From S015-6 sp964479535 (GTDB lineage Bacteria; Desulfobacterota; DSWW01), in the NCBI GenBank assembly GCA_964479535.1, contig CAYZMM010000002.1, positions 248,001 through 312,000 on the forward strand: a stretch of 64,000 nt of DNA, given 5' to 3'. A model generated the notes under the pieces. The model ran no database searches. It was not told the origin of the DNA and saw only the letters and a list, made by a program, of their open reading frames with translations. The translations under genes were made by a program, and so were the position numbers. Positions 42,920 through 52,027 of this stretch are shown piece after piece (positions within the stretch are counted from its first letter, which is position 1; the number at the start of each line of letters is the position of its first letter).

Positions 42920-43996
42920 ATGGTGATCGGGTGGAGACGGATGGCGGCGGGCTGGCTGGTTCCATGTGTGATCCCGTTCCTGTTGTGCGCGTGCTCGAAA
43001 AAGCAGGTGATCCGTGAAGACCCGCCGAGGGCGGCGGTTGTGGAAACGCTGGTCTTCCTTTCGGCGGTTCAGGGAAATCCGGTCTGCATGGTTGTGGACA
43101 TCCACAAGCGCCGTTCCTCCGGCCTCTTCTCTTCGGCAGACACGAAATGGCGCTCAAAGGCCTGGCTGATTTCACCGGGCCGGTCCATCTACCTGGGCGC
43201 CCGTAAGGGGAAGTCGAAGCGCGGGCCCCTGGCGCCGGTCTCCTGGACGAAGAAGGACGGGCTGCTCTTCACCACGGACAAGGACGAGTTCGTCTACTAT
43301 CTACCCGAGGACGCGGCGAAGATCCTCCTTCTGTCGGAGCCGCTTTTTGCGGATCGTGTCAGGAGCGGTCAGGAGGAAGAGATCCGATACGGCCGGATGC
43401 CTGCAAAGCTCTTCTGCAACAACCGCACGGTGGAGGGCAACCTCTTCTATGAGCGCTGGGCATGGATCGATCTCCCGCGGCAGGACACGAGTGGGCCTTT
43501 GGCCGGCCTGAGGCCGGGCGGAAGGATCTATGCCGTCTGGGGGCCGGGAGGGGAGTTCCTCTACCTGGAAAAGAGGGCGGAGGGTGGCCAGGAAGACAGG
43601 GCCCATTTTGCCGTCATGCAGGACCGCCGGGGCAGATGGCAGGAGACCTACCAGATCCGGTGGACCGAGCCGGAATGTGCCTTTTCTCCAGATCCCTGCC
43701 CCGAGGCTTCGGAGGAAGGGTTTCGTCTGTTGATCCCTGCCTGGGATGTGGAGGGCTCTCTGAAGAGGCTCGAAGAGGTGAGCATCCCCATGGACACGGC
43801 CGGAGGAGAGGCCCCCCCTCCTGAAGGAGAGCAACCGTCTCCTCCGAGCCTGGACATCTTCTGGACTTCCTTGGGCGAAATCCCCCAGGCGAAGGGCCAG
43901 AGCAAGGTGGATTTCTGTCTGCTGAAGGGAACCATCTGGGTGGAAAGGAACCAAAGGGCGGTCTACGGCATTGGTCTGTTGGCCAGGGAGCCGTGA
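42920..43996 (+). CDS. hypothetical lipoprotein
   Basis: 358 residues. N-terminal signal with lipobox LLCAC|S at residues 22-26, so a lipid-anchored envelope protein. The body is mostly beta-like and polar with a P/E/G-rich linker near residues 290-310 (EAPPPEGEQPSPPS), then a short closing segment that ends in LLAREP. No family recognised. Lies 24 bp after the GHMP kinase and 79 bp before the sensor kinase on the same strand. Confidence 0.7.
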   Translation: MVIGWRRMAAGWLVPCVIPFLLCACSKKQVIREDPPRAAVVETLVFLSAVQGNPVCMVVDIHKRRSSGLFSSADTKWRSKAWLISPGRSIYLGARKGKSKRGPLAPVSWTKKDGLLFTTDKDEFVYYLPEDAAKILLLSEPLFADRVRSGQEEEIRYGRMPAKLFCNNRTVEGNLFYERWAWIDLPRQDTSGPLAGLRPGGRIYAVWGPGGEFLYLEKRAEGGQEDRAHFAVMQDRRGRWQETYQIRWTEPECAFSPDPCPEASEEGFRLLIPAWDVEGSLKRLEEVSIPMDTAGGEAPPPEGEQPSPPSLDIFWTSLGEIPQAKGQSKVDFCLLKGTIWVERNQRAVYGIGLLAREP

Positions 43997-44075
43997 AGAG
44001 GGCGCCCTTCGATAGACCGGGGAGGCCCCCTGATCCCGGGACAGGCCGGGCCCTCTCGAAGGAACGATTCCTTCC

Positions 44076-46307
44076 ATGGAAGCGAAGCCCCTGCCCGCGA
44101 CGGACGACAAAGAGGCAAGACGGAGAAGACGTGAGATCTTCTTCATCTTCCTGATCATCTTCGTTCTGCTCATCCTGACCACGGTCGAGTTCTCGGTCCA
44201 TCGCTTTCGCACCGCATTGCCCTTCAATGACAGCATCCTGTTCTTTTCCATGATCAACATCAATATCATCCTGATCCTTCTCTTGGTCTTTCTCATCCTC
44301 AGGAACGTTGTCAAACTGGTTTTCGAACGGAGAAGGCGGATCCTGGGCGCGCACCTGCGGAACAAGCTCGTGGCCGCTTTTGTCCTGCTGTCCCTGGTTC
44401 CGACCGGTATCCTCTTCTACGTCGCCTGGTCCTTCATCTCCCGGAGCATCGAGATGTGGGTTCACGTCCAGGTGGAAAGGGCCCTGGAGGGTTCGCTCGC
44501 CGTGGCGCGCACGTATTACAAGAGCCAGGCAGAGGACACGCTCTTCTTCGCAAAGCAGATCCGCCAGGCCCTGAAGCGTGAAGACGTTCTCCGGGAGGAG
44601 AAGAAGGAAGGCCTCCGGGAATTCCTGCGACTGGAACAGGTGGCGTACCGCCTCGACGCGATCTATCTGGTCGCGCCGGACCGGACCCTGCTGGTCGACC
44701 CTTCCCTGGATCAGGCCCTTCCCGGGCCTCTCGTGCCGGAGGCGAGGGAGATCGAAAAGGTCAAGGACGGGCAGGAAGTGACCCGGATTCGTGAGAGCGG
44801 TGGTGGAGAGCTGATCGAGGCGATGGTGCCCATCTCCCTGCCAACGAAGGGAGGTGACCGTGAGGTCGCCCTCGTTGTCCAGCGTCGCGTGCAGCAGAGT
44901 CTGATCGAGAAGATGGCCCAGATTTCCGAATCCCTGGAGCGGCACAAGCAAATGACCCTCTACGAGGTTCCTTTCAAGACGGTCATCTTCATGGCCCTGA
45001 TCATGGTGACCCTCCTGATCCTCTTCTCGGCGACGTGGTTCGGTTTCTTCGTGGCAAAGGGCATCACCACCCCGATCCAGCATCTTGCCAAGGGAATTCG
45101 GGAAGTCGCCGCGGGCAACCTGACCTACCGAATCGAGACCGCCTCGGACGACGAAATGGGCATCCTGGTGGACTCCTTCAACCGGATGGTCATGGACCTC
45201 AAGAAGAAGGGCGTGCAGATCGAGGAAACCCAGGGGCGATTGCACCAGACCAACGTGGAGCTCGAGCAGCGCCGGCGATACATGGAGATTCTGCTGCGAA
45301 ACATCGGTGCCGGGGTCCTCTCCCTCGACCGGGACGGCCGGATCCTCACGGTGAACCGGTTCATGGAGATGCAGTTCGGCATCCGCGCGGCCTCGGTGCT
45401 CGGGCAGTCCTACCGGGAGCTCTTCGCGGGGGAGGCCATGCAGCCGGTCCGGGAGCTGATCGAAGAGGTGACCGGGAAGCGCTTGCGGAATGTCTCCAGC
45501 CAGATTCGCGTCCGGATCCAGCAGGAGCCGAAGAACTTGCTGGTCCGGGCCAGCATGCTCGAAGACGAGGAGGGGAAATGGATGGGTGTTGTCATGGTCT
45601 TCGAGGATCATTCTGACCTGATCCGTGCCCAGCGGGCGGCTGCATGGCGGGAGGTGGCACGAAGAATCGCCCACGAGATCAAAAACCCCCTCACGCCGAT
45701 TCAGCTTTCCGCCCAGCGTCTCCAGAAGAGGTATGCGGGGCGCTTCGGGCAGGACGGAAAGGTATTCGAAGAGTGCACCAACACGATCATCCGTCAGGTG
45801 GAGGAGATGAAGAACCTGGTGAGCGAATTCTCCCAGTTCGCACGGATGCCGGCGGCCACCCCGGTCTTCTCCGACCTGAACCACATCGCCCGCGAAGTGG
45901 TCGCCTTCTACCAGCAGGCCCATCGTTCCACCTCCTTCACCTTTGAAGAAGACCCGAGCCTTCCCCGTCTGCTCCTGGACCCGGACCAGATCCGGAGGGT
46001 TCTCATCAACCTGCTGGACAACGCAATGGACGCGACCGACATGGAGAAGCCGATCGTGCTCGCCACGCGCTACGATCCGTTCCTCCGCATTGCGGTCCTC
46101 GAGGTGATCGACCAGGGAAGCGGGATATCGAAAGACATGCGGGAAAGGATCTTCGAGCCGTACACTTCGTCCAAGAAGGGCGGGACCGGCCTCGGGCTGG
46201 CCATTGTGAAGACGATCGTCGCGGATCACAACGGGTACATCCGTGTGAGGGACAACAAGCCCCGAGGCACCCGGTTCGTTCTCGAATTCCCGATTCCGGT
46301 CGCCTAG
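44076..46307 (+). CDS. NtrY-like membrane sensor histidine kinase
   Basis: 743 residues. Three N-terminal membrane helices (about 22-42, 57-78, 100-120), a periplasmic sensor of about 180 residues, a fourth helix near 310-330, HAMP (GITTPIQHLAKGIREVAAGNLTYRI in pieces), PAS (EILLRNIGAGVLSLDRDGRILTVN in pieces), HisKA with the phospho-acceptor His in RRIAHEIKNPLTP, and HATPase with NLLDNAMDATD, DQGSGI and GGTGLGLAIVK. This is the layout of NtrY, which usually signals to an NtrC-family sigma-54 activator (NtrX). No response regulator lies next to it, so it is an orphan here. Confidence 0.9.
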   Translation: MEAKPLPATDDKEARRRRREIFFIFLIIFVLLILTTVEFSVHRFRTALPFNDSILFFSMININIILILLLVFLILRNVVKLVFERRRRILGAHLRNKLVAAFVLLSLVPTGILFYVAWSFISRSIEMWVHVQVERALEGSLAVARTYYKSQAEDTLFFAKQIRQALKREDVLREEKKEGLREFLRLEQVAYRLDAIYLVAPDRTLLVDPSLDQALPGPLVPEAREIEKVKDGQEVTRIRESGGGELIEAMVPISLPTKGGDREVALVVQRRVQQSLIEKMAQISESLERHKQMTLYEVPFKTVIFMALIMVTLLILFSATWFGFFVAKGITTPIQHLAKGIREVAAGNLTYRIETASDDEMGILVDSFNRMVMDLKKKGVQIEETQGRLHQTNVELEQRRRYMEILLRNIGAGVLSLDRDGRILTVNRFMEMQFGIRAASVLGQSYRELFAGEAMQPVRELIEEVTGKRLRNVSSQIRVRIQQEPKNLLVRASMLEDEEGKWMGVVMVFEDHSDLIRAQRAAAWREVARRIAHEIKNPLTPIQLSAQRLQKRYAGRFGQDGKVFEECTNTIIRQVEEMKNLVSEFSQFARMPAATPVFSDLNHIAREVVAFYQQAHRSTSFTFEEDPSLPRLLLDPDQIRRVLINLLDNAMDATDMEKPIVLATRYDPFLRIAVLEVIDQGSGISKDMRERIFEPYTSSKKGGTGLGLAIVKTIVADHNGYIRVRDNKPRGTRFVLEFPIPVA

Positions 46308-46316
46308 GCCTCTCTC

Positions 46317-47618
46317 GTGTACCCCAAGCCTGCTGGAGAGCACCCGTTGAAAGCACAGAAGCCACCCCCCGTTTCGATCGAACGCTGCGACTGTCCCTCT
46401 CCGAAGGTACACAGAGGTGACATCTTGCCGGTTACCATGGGGCTGAAGAACCATACGCGGAAGGCGCAATCTCTTCTCGTGTGGTTCGATGTGACCTCCT
46501 CCGAGGGAACGGCACTGACCGAGTTCCCCTTCTTCAAGCCGGTGGCGTTGAGCCTGGAGCCGGAGCAGGCGGTCGAGCAGGATGCCCATGTTCACATCCC
46601 CTACAGCGCGGGGGCCGGAGACTATCTTCTCTGTCTCGTGCTGGGATCGACCGAAGAGGATCGGTGGGACGAGCGCCGTTTCGAGATCTCCGTCGTACCG
46701 CAGCGGGAGCTCGAGCGCAACCGCTGCAACCTCTGCGGCGTGGAGATGGGCGAAGAGAGCATCATTCGAAGAGACCCCTCCATACGGTTGGCGAAATGCC
46801 CGGCCTGCGGGCTCGTCTTCGACTTCGATATGGAAGACACGATCAGCCTTCTCTATGAACTGAGGCAGGCTTGCGGCGGAGGACTCACGTTCCAGAAGAA
46901 TACGCCGAGCATTATCCGGGACTACGACCGTAAGAACGAGCTCGTTCTGGGTGCAGAGATCGACCGGATCTGCAGGCGGACCGGTTCCGCAGGAAAGAGG
47001 CTTCTGGATTTCGGCTGCGGGACCGGGGGTCTGCTCGCCGAGGCGCGGAAGACCGGCTTCGAGGTTTTCGGGATCGAGACGAGTGAGGCTGCTGTCGAAT
47101 ACGGGCGGAGCGCCAAGGAGCTGCCGCTCTACCTCTCGATGGAGGAGCTCCGAAGGGAACGGGGAGAGGACCCCTTTGACGTCATCGTGGTCCGTCACAC
47201 CCTCGAGCACCTGTCGAATCCGCGGCAGACCCTTCAGGAGCTTCGGACGCGGATACGGCCCGGCGGGCTCCTCGTCATCATCGTGCCCTACTTCAACTTC
47301 GTCGCCCGTTGGATCCTGCCGAATTCGATGCCCCGCTTCTCCTACGGTTTGGTGCACAAGGGCCACCAGTACTACTTCACCAAGAACACCCTTTCCGCTT
47401 ATCTGACGCAGGCCGGCTTTCCGGTGATCGAATATCACTACTCGATCCTGGGGGGGTTCCTTGCGAGATGGATGCGGGGGGCCGAGGATCCTGCCCAGCG
47501 GAGACTGGTTGCGGCGGCCTCCAAGGTCTTCTCACGGCTGCTTCACACGACCCGGCTGAGCCCCGTCCTCACCGCGTACGCGAGAGCCGCAGACGGGACC
47601 TTTCGGGCAGCCCCCTAG
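46317..47618 (+). CDS. class I SAM-dependent methyltransferase with N-terminal zinc ribbon
   Basis: 433 residues. First about 130 residues look like a beta-sandwich similar to the Wzt C-terminal or carbohydrate-binding type (LPVTMGLKNHTRKAQSLLVWFDV in pieces). Then CNLCG and CPACG (about 139-165) form a zinc ribbon like those in sugar C-methyltransferases, followed by the SAM domain with LLDFGCGTGGLLAEA, VFGIETSEAAVEYG, VVRHTLEHLSNP and LRPGGLLVI-like IRPGGLLVIIVPY. It may modify a glycan; this is inference. It starts 9 bp after the kinase and its stop overlaps the gspN stop by 4 bp in convergent orientation. Confidence 0.8.
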   Translation: MYPKPAGEHPLKAQKPPPVSIERCDCPSPKVHRGDILPVTMGLKNHTRKAQSLLVWFDVTSSEGTALTEFPFFKPVALSLEPEQAVEQDAHVHIPYSAGAGDYLLCLVLGSTEEDRWDERRFEISVVPQRELERNRCNLCGVEMGEESIIRRDPSIRLAKCPACGLVFDFDMEDTISLLYELRQACGGGLTFQKNTPSIIRDYDRKNELVLGAEIDRICRRTGSAGKRLLDFGCGTGGLLAEARKTGFEVFGIETSEAAVEYGRSAKELPLYLSMEELRRERGEDPFDVIVVRHTLEHLSNPRQTLQELRTRIRPGGLLVIIVPYFNFVARWILPNSMPRFSYGLVHKGHQYYFTKNTLSAYLTQAGFPVIEYHYSILGGFLARWMRGAEDPAQRRLVAAASKVFSRLLHTTRLSPVLTAYARAADGTFRAAP

Positions 47619-48493
47619 AGCTGGGGAATGGGTCTGTCCAGCCGGCCCTTGACCGAGAAGATGTAGAAGCCGTCCCTGTCCTGGTTCCGGAGAAAGCCGG
47701 CCAGCATGGGCTGGTACTGGGCGGCCAAGTCCCCGGACAGCCTGACTCGTCCCTTGAGGTCGAGGGAGCTTCGGAGGAGCTGCCTGGCGAGCAGGATCTT
47801 GCCCTCCAGGCCGAAGGTGAGGAGGTCCGCCTCCAGAAGGAAGTCGTCCACCGTGGCCTGCTTCTGTCCCAAGGTGATCCTGGCCTTGCCGGTGATGCCT
47901 TCGAGGCCGGGCAGGGCAAATCCCTGAACCTGGAGGTTCCTGGCGGAACCCTCCTCCAGGCCGGCGGTCAGGTTGCCGCTCTTCGGAACGAGGAGGTTCC
48001 CCTGGATGTCCATCCGGAGATCCACGTCGCCCTCGAGGCGCCCCTGCAGTTCCGCTCCGGGCAAGCGGGTCGCCGCCGGCAGTTCCGCCAGCGCGATGTT
48101 CTTCCAGTGCAGATCGAGGTCCAAGTCCTTGCCCTTTGTGGCCCTTCCGCTCACCTTGCCTCCGTAAATCTCGGCCTTGAACCTGACGGACAGCTTGCCG
48201 AGGGCCAATCGAAGGAGAGAGGGCCGCATACGGACTTCACGCACCTTCAGGATCGCTGCATCGTTTTTCTTCACCTCGCTCACATCCACGCCTCTGGCAA
48301 GGATCCAGAGGAACGGGGTGGCTCGGACCTCGTCGATGGAGACCCGGTAGGGCATCCCCCGCATCTGCCGGGCAAGGTACCGGTCCTTGACCTGATCATA
48401 GGGAAAACAGAGGAACGAGAAATAGACCACCATGACGAGGGTGAAAAGGCCGTAGCCGATGTATTTCCCGTACTTCTTGAACAGCGAGGGCAT
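47615..48493 (-). CDS. gspN: type II secretion system protein GspN
   Basis: 292 residues. N-terminal membrane anchor (IGYGLFTLVMVVYFSFLCFP), the VRPSLLRLALGK-like segment MRPSLLRLALGKLSVRFKAEIYGG in pieces, and an AsmA-like beta-rich periplasmic domain with repeated GKxSG and GxVRLSGDL patterns, as in the GspN form found at the end of deltaproteobacterial gsp operons. Role in T2SS is accessory. Last gene of the gspC-N operon, 14 bp after gspM. Confidence 0.85.
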   Translation of the reverse strand: MPSLFKKYGKYIGYGLFTLVMVVYFSFLCFPYDQVKDRYLARQMRGMPYRVSIDEVRATPFLWILARGVDVSEVKKNDAAILKVREVRMRPSLLRLALGKLSVRFKAEIYGGKVSGRATKGKDLDLDLHWKNIALAELPAATRLPGAELQGRLEGDVDLRMDIQGNLLVPKSGNLTAGLEEGSARNLQVQGFALPGLEGITGKARITLGQKQATVDDFLLEADLLTFGLEGKILLARQLLRSSLDLKGRVRLSGDLAAQYQPMLAGFLRNQDRDGFYIFSVKGRLDRPIPQL

Positions 48494-48507
48494 CGAAACG
48501 GGGCTCC

Positions 48508-49041
48508 CTAGGTCTTTCGCTTGTACGTGGTTACCTGCATGGTCACGTTCAGGAGATCACGATTGTCGAAGCGCGTCTTGATTCGCAGCCTCTTGACCTT
48601 GAGCAGGTGTCCCGAGTTCTCGATCTTGTAGATGAAATCCACCAGGTCGGGCAGGGTCACGTTGTCCATCTTCAACTCGACGATGCTCTCGTTGTAGTCG
48701 TCGTTCAAGGGAAGTTCCTTCGGCTTCACCGAGCCGATGTTCTCCCGGATATTCTGCTTGTTGGCCAGGTCCTCGATAAAGGAGAGCATGGAGAAGCCCT
48801 TCTCCATCCTGTCCAGCTTCGTCTTGACTTCTTCCAGCTGCTTGTGGGCCTCCATGTACTCCTCGCGGAGCTGGGTCAGGTTTTCCACCTCCTTCCTCGT
48901 CTTGGCGATCTTCGTTTCGAGGCGGTCGTATCCCTGCAGAACCGAATCCACGGTGAGGTAGAGGATCAGCAGGACGAAGACCGCGCCTGCGCCGATCAGC
49001 ACCCGTTGTTCCCGTTGCGAAAGGTTGATCTTCAGTGCCAC
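48508..49041 (-). CDS. gspM: type II secretion system protein GspM
   Basis: 177 residues. Short cytoplasmic N-terminus (LSQREQRVL), one transmembrane helix (IGAGAVFVLLILYLTV), a coiled coil (about 40-80) and a ferredoxin-like periplasmic domain with MDNVTLPDLVDFIYKIENSG and VKRLRIKTRFDN. This is the GspM layout; it pairs with GspL in the inner-membrane platform. 12 bp after gspL. Confidence 0.88.
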   Translation of the reverse strand: MALKINLSQREQRVLIGAGAVFVLLILYLTVDSVLQGYDRLETKIAKTRKEVENLTQLREEYMEAHKQLEEVKTKLDRMEKGFSMLSFIEDLANKQNIRENIGSVKPKELPLNDDYNESIVELKMDNVTLPDLVDFIYKIENSGHLLKVKRLRIKTRFDNRDLLNVTMQVTTYKRKT

Positions 49042-49053
49042 GATGGGGTCTCC

Positions 49054-50661
49054 TTAAAGGATCTCCTCGCTGAGCTCCAGCATCATGTTGAACTTCACCG
49101 TCTTCTGGTCCAGGCTGGTCTTCACCTCCGGCAGGTCGCCTTCGGCAAAGGTCTCCGTAGCCTTCAGGTTCTCCTTGATCTGTTCGGCCGCGTTGTAGGA
49201 TTCGGTCTCCCCCTCGATCCGGACCTTGTCCCCCTCCAGGACCATCTCCCGCACGTCGATCTTCACCCCTTTCGGAACGGCCTTGGTGACGTCCAGCATG
49301 ATGTCCAGAACGGACAGGCTTCCCGGGGACAAGGGCGCAAACAGGTCCCTCTCCCTCTTCTCCCGTTCGAGGCGGGACTCGATGGCCGACGTTCGCTGCG
49401 CCCCCGCCGGCAGCCTGCGAAGCTCGGGGAAGATCTCCAGGGCCACCCGGTCCAGGGACTGGCTGACCCGGTCGAGCTCCTGGCTGCGAAACCGGTACTG
49501 GAGACCGAAGAGGACCAGGGCGAGGACCAGCAGAATGCTCGCCATGACACCGACCGAATAGGCCTGTCTCTTCAGCTCCGCGCGCTCGGATACGTAGGTG
49601 TACTCTCCCGTGCGGAGGTTGAGCCGCGAGGAGGCCATCTCGCGAACGGCATGGTAGGCAAGGCCCAGGCTCGTGGCCGCTGCTGCCGGATCCTGCCCTT
49701 CCGCCTCCAGAAGGCTGCCGACCGGGCCGCGCAGGAATATGGGCCGCACCTCGATCTGGAGTTCGTCGGACAGAAGGCGGTCCAGGCCCTTCAAACCGCT
49801 GCCCTTGCCGCAAAGGTAAACTTTCCGGACCGTCAGATCCATGGATTTGGAAACGCTCAGCAGGCTCTGCCGGATCCCCACCACGACCGGGTTGAGAGCC
49901 TTCACGAGCATGGTGGCGATCCATTCCTGCTCCGAGTCGCCGCCCGGTGTGGGGGACGGGTGGAGGGTGGCCTCCCTTTCCTTTTTCTCCCTTGCCAGCG
50001 TCGTGGAGAGCTGGAGGCCCTCCCGGATGGCCCGCGTAAGGGCTCCGGAGCCCTGTGCCCAGGCCCGCCCGTATCGGAGGCCCGTTTCATTGACCACGCA
50101 GAGGGACGTCTCGCTCTCTCCGAAGTCCACGATGGCGAAAGGTTCCTGCTCGGAAAGGGAGATCTCCTTCCACAGATTGGCCAGGGCCACGGAGGAGGGG
50201 AGGATGACGTTCGGGTCGATTCCCCCTTCTTTCAGAAGGTCGAGGTGTGCCTCGAGAACGCTCTTCTCGGTGAAGAGAACGAGGACCTTGGCGCCTTGCG
50301 GCGTCTTCTCGAGCACCTCGTAGTCGAGAAGGACGCTCTCCAGGGGCAGCGGGATCAGGCCCTCGACCTCGAAAGGCAGGGTCTGGTCGATCTTCTTTCG
50401 GTCGGAGAAGGGGAGGGTCAGAATGTGAGCCGACACGTTGCGCCCCGGCAGGGAGGCGATCACCCGGTCCGCCTTCATGCCCCGGTCGGAAAAGAGCACC
50501 TGAAGCACGTTGGTGACGAGCTGCTCCCAGGGAAGGTCCACGTTCACCGGCAGGGGATGCTCGGAGAAATCGACGAATTCGAAGCGGAAGAGGCTCGCCT
50601 CGAGCCGAATCATCTTGATCGATGTGGCCCCGATGTCCAGGCCTACGACGGTCTGTGCCAT
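49054..50661 (-). CDS. gspL: type II secretion system protein GspL (PilM-like actin fold)
   Basis: 535 residues. N-terminal cytoplasmic actin-like domain with VVGLDIGATSIKMIRLE, the second phosphate loop FAIVDFGESETSLCVV and KVYLCGKGSGLKGLDRLL; one transmembrane helix near residues 370-390 (VGVMASILLVLALVLFGLQ), then a coiled coil and a ferredoxin-like periplasmic domain to the C-terminus. The actin part is closer to PilM than to short enterobacterial GspL, as in other deltaproteobacterial T2SS. Links the ATPase GspE to the membrane. Confidence 0.88.
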   Translation of the reverse strand: MAQTVVGLDIGATSIKMIRLEASLFRFEFVDFSEHPLPVNVDLPWEQLVTNVLQVLFSDRGMKADRVIASLPGRNVSAHILTLPFSDRKKIDQTLPFEVEGLIPLPLESVLLDYEVLEKTPQGAKVLVLFTEKSVLEAHLDLLKEGGIDPNVILPSSVALANLWKEISLSEQEPFAIVDFGESETSLCVVNETGLRYGRAWAQGSGALTRAIREGLQLSTTLAREKKEREATLHPSPTPGGDSEQEWIATMLVKALNPVVVGIRQSLLSVSKSMDLTVRKVYLCGKGSGLKGLDRLLSDELQIEVRPIFLRGPVGSLLEAEGQDPAAAATSLGLAYHAVREMASSRLNLRTGEYTYVSERAELKRQAYSVGVMASILLVLALVLFGLQYRFRSQELDRVSQSLDRVALEIFPELRRLPAGAQRTSAIESRLEREKRERDLFAPLSPGSLSVLDIMLDVTKAVPKGVKIDVREMVLEGDKVRIEGETESYNAAEQIKENLKATETFAEGDLPEVKTSLDQKTVKFNMMLELSEEIL

Positions 50662-50745
50662 GGGCTGTCCGTTCCCCCGCGTTGGTTTGTGTCCACTTTT
50701 ACCATGCCCGGCGTTTCGGGGGCAAGCCCCCGTTTCTCTTGCCTT

Positions 50746-51993
50746 TCAGTCCTCCCGGTAGTAGAGGAGGGTGAGATTCTGCCCCTCCCGAAACAGGTCC
50801 ATCTGGAGCCTGCTCCGCGCACGCTCCGACCCGGTCTGGAGGTTCAGGACCACGCCGTAGACCCCGATACGGAAGTGGCTGGACTTGAATGTGGTGTTCT
50901 CCTTGAGCTGTCCGATCAAATCCCGACCGAGTTCTTGGTCGAGTGCGTTGTCGTAGCCGTTCCCGTCCTCAATCACGCGTGGCGGGGTGTCGTCGACACC
51001 GTAGTGGAGCAGCTCCAGGACCGTCCTCGAGTACTCCTCGTTCTCGCCGTCGCCATGAGGGGGGGCGGCACAGAGGGCGTGGAGGACCGGCAGGCTCGCC
51101 GTGTTGATGTTCGTCTCGAGGTCATAGGCGGTCAGGTGGCGGGTGAGAAGCTCGATCGTCGGGTGGGGAAGCTGGCGGAACCCGCACACCAGGCCGATCT
51201 CGTCGGCCGAATCGAGCCGGCCGTTCTTCGCCTCGTAGGGCAGCCCGTCGGCGGGGCAGCTCTGCTCGGCCGTCTCCGGGTTGAATTCCGGGCTCTGGTT
51301 CTTCTCCGTGTCCATCCAGTCGACCAGATAGCCCACGAGATCACGCGCCTGGTCGATGCTGATCCTCGTCTCCTCTTCGAGACCGAGAGAGAGGCCCCCT
51401 TCCTGTTCCTCCTCCGGGGTGAAGTCGCTTTCGTAGAGCAGGTACTGGAGCAGGTACTGGAGGTGATCGAACCGGACCGCGTTCGTCTCCTCCCTGGGCG
51501 TCCCGAGGTTGTCGATGAGCTTGAAGAGGCTCAGCTTCCGGTTCTCGTCCAGGATCGGGGCGGCCTGGGGAAAGCGACCGAGCGTGATCTCGGCCCCCCC
51601 CCGGTTCGGGTCGGTGAGGAGAAGGGCCGGCTGGATCACGCTCGACTCGCAGAGGATGTTCGACAGGAGCAGGGGCACCACCTCCCGGTACGGGTCCGAC
51701 TCGAAGTGCCAGGGACTGGTCGCTCCGTCGAATTCCTGCGGCGCCTGGGCCGTCATCCTCAGGAGGCCTGCGGCCGCCTGCAGGCCGGACTGGGCGGCCC
51801 AGTAGGCCTGGAGCTTGTCCTTGTAGTACTGGGTGACCTTGAGGTGCTTCTGGGTGGTGTCGGTGAAGGAGACCACCAGGGTCGTCAGGATGGTGATCAC
51901 CACCAGGACCATCAGCAGGGCGATCCCGTCCCGGCCGGCCAGGATCGACCGGATGCTGCGAGGTGTCCATGGGCGATGATTCTCGGTCTTCAC
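50746..51993 (-). CDS. gspK: type II secretion minor pseudopilin GspK
   Basis: 415 residues, the large pseudopilin. Prepilin site DG|IALLMVLVVITILTTLVV, without Glu +5 as is normal for GspK. Then ATQKHLKVTQYYKDKLQAYWAAQSGLQAA in pieces, helical domain with QARDLVGYLVDWMD, and LTAYDLETNINTASLPVLHALC, the typical GspK helix-hairpin-helix-like segment (NINTA). Forms the pseudopilus tip with GspI and GspJ. Confidence 0.92.
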   Translation of the reverse strand: MKTENHRPWTPRSIRSILAGRDGIALLMVLVVITILTTLVVSFTDTTQKHLKVTQYYKDKLQAYWAAQSGLQAAAGLLRMTAQAPQEFDGATSPWHFESDPYREVVPLLLSNILCESSVIQPALLLTDPNRGGAEITLGRFPQAAPILDENRKLSLFKLIDNLGTPREETNAVRFDHLQYLLQYLLYESDFTPEEEQEGGLSLGLEEETRISIDQARDLVGYLVDWMDTEKNQSPEFNPETAEQSCPADGLPYEAKNGRLDSADEIGLVCGFRQLPHPTIELLTRHLTAYDLETNINTASLPVLHALCAAPPHGDGENEEYSRTVLELLHYGVDDTPPRVIEDGNGYDNALDQELGRDLIGQLKENTTFKSSHFRIGVYGVVLNLQTGSERARSRLQMDLFREGQNLTLLYYRED

Positions 51994-52027
51994 GGGGCGG
52001 ATGGCGGTCTCTCCTGGTCTGAAGGGG

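Noticed and set aside
43614..47438. A 1,274-codon open frame on the minus strand
   Set aside because: It runs antisense through the lipoprotein, the NtrY-like kinase and the methyltransferase, all with clear signal or family motifs. Its translation is rich in H, R, D, G and L with no domain, as expected from strong GC bias at third codon positions.
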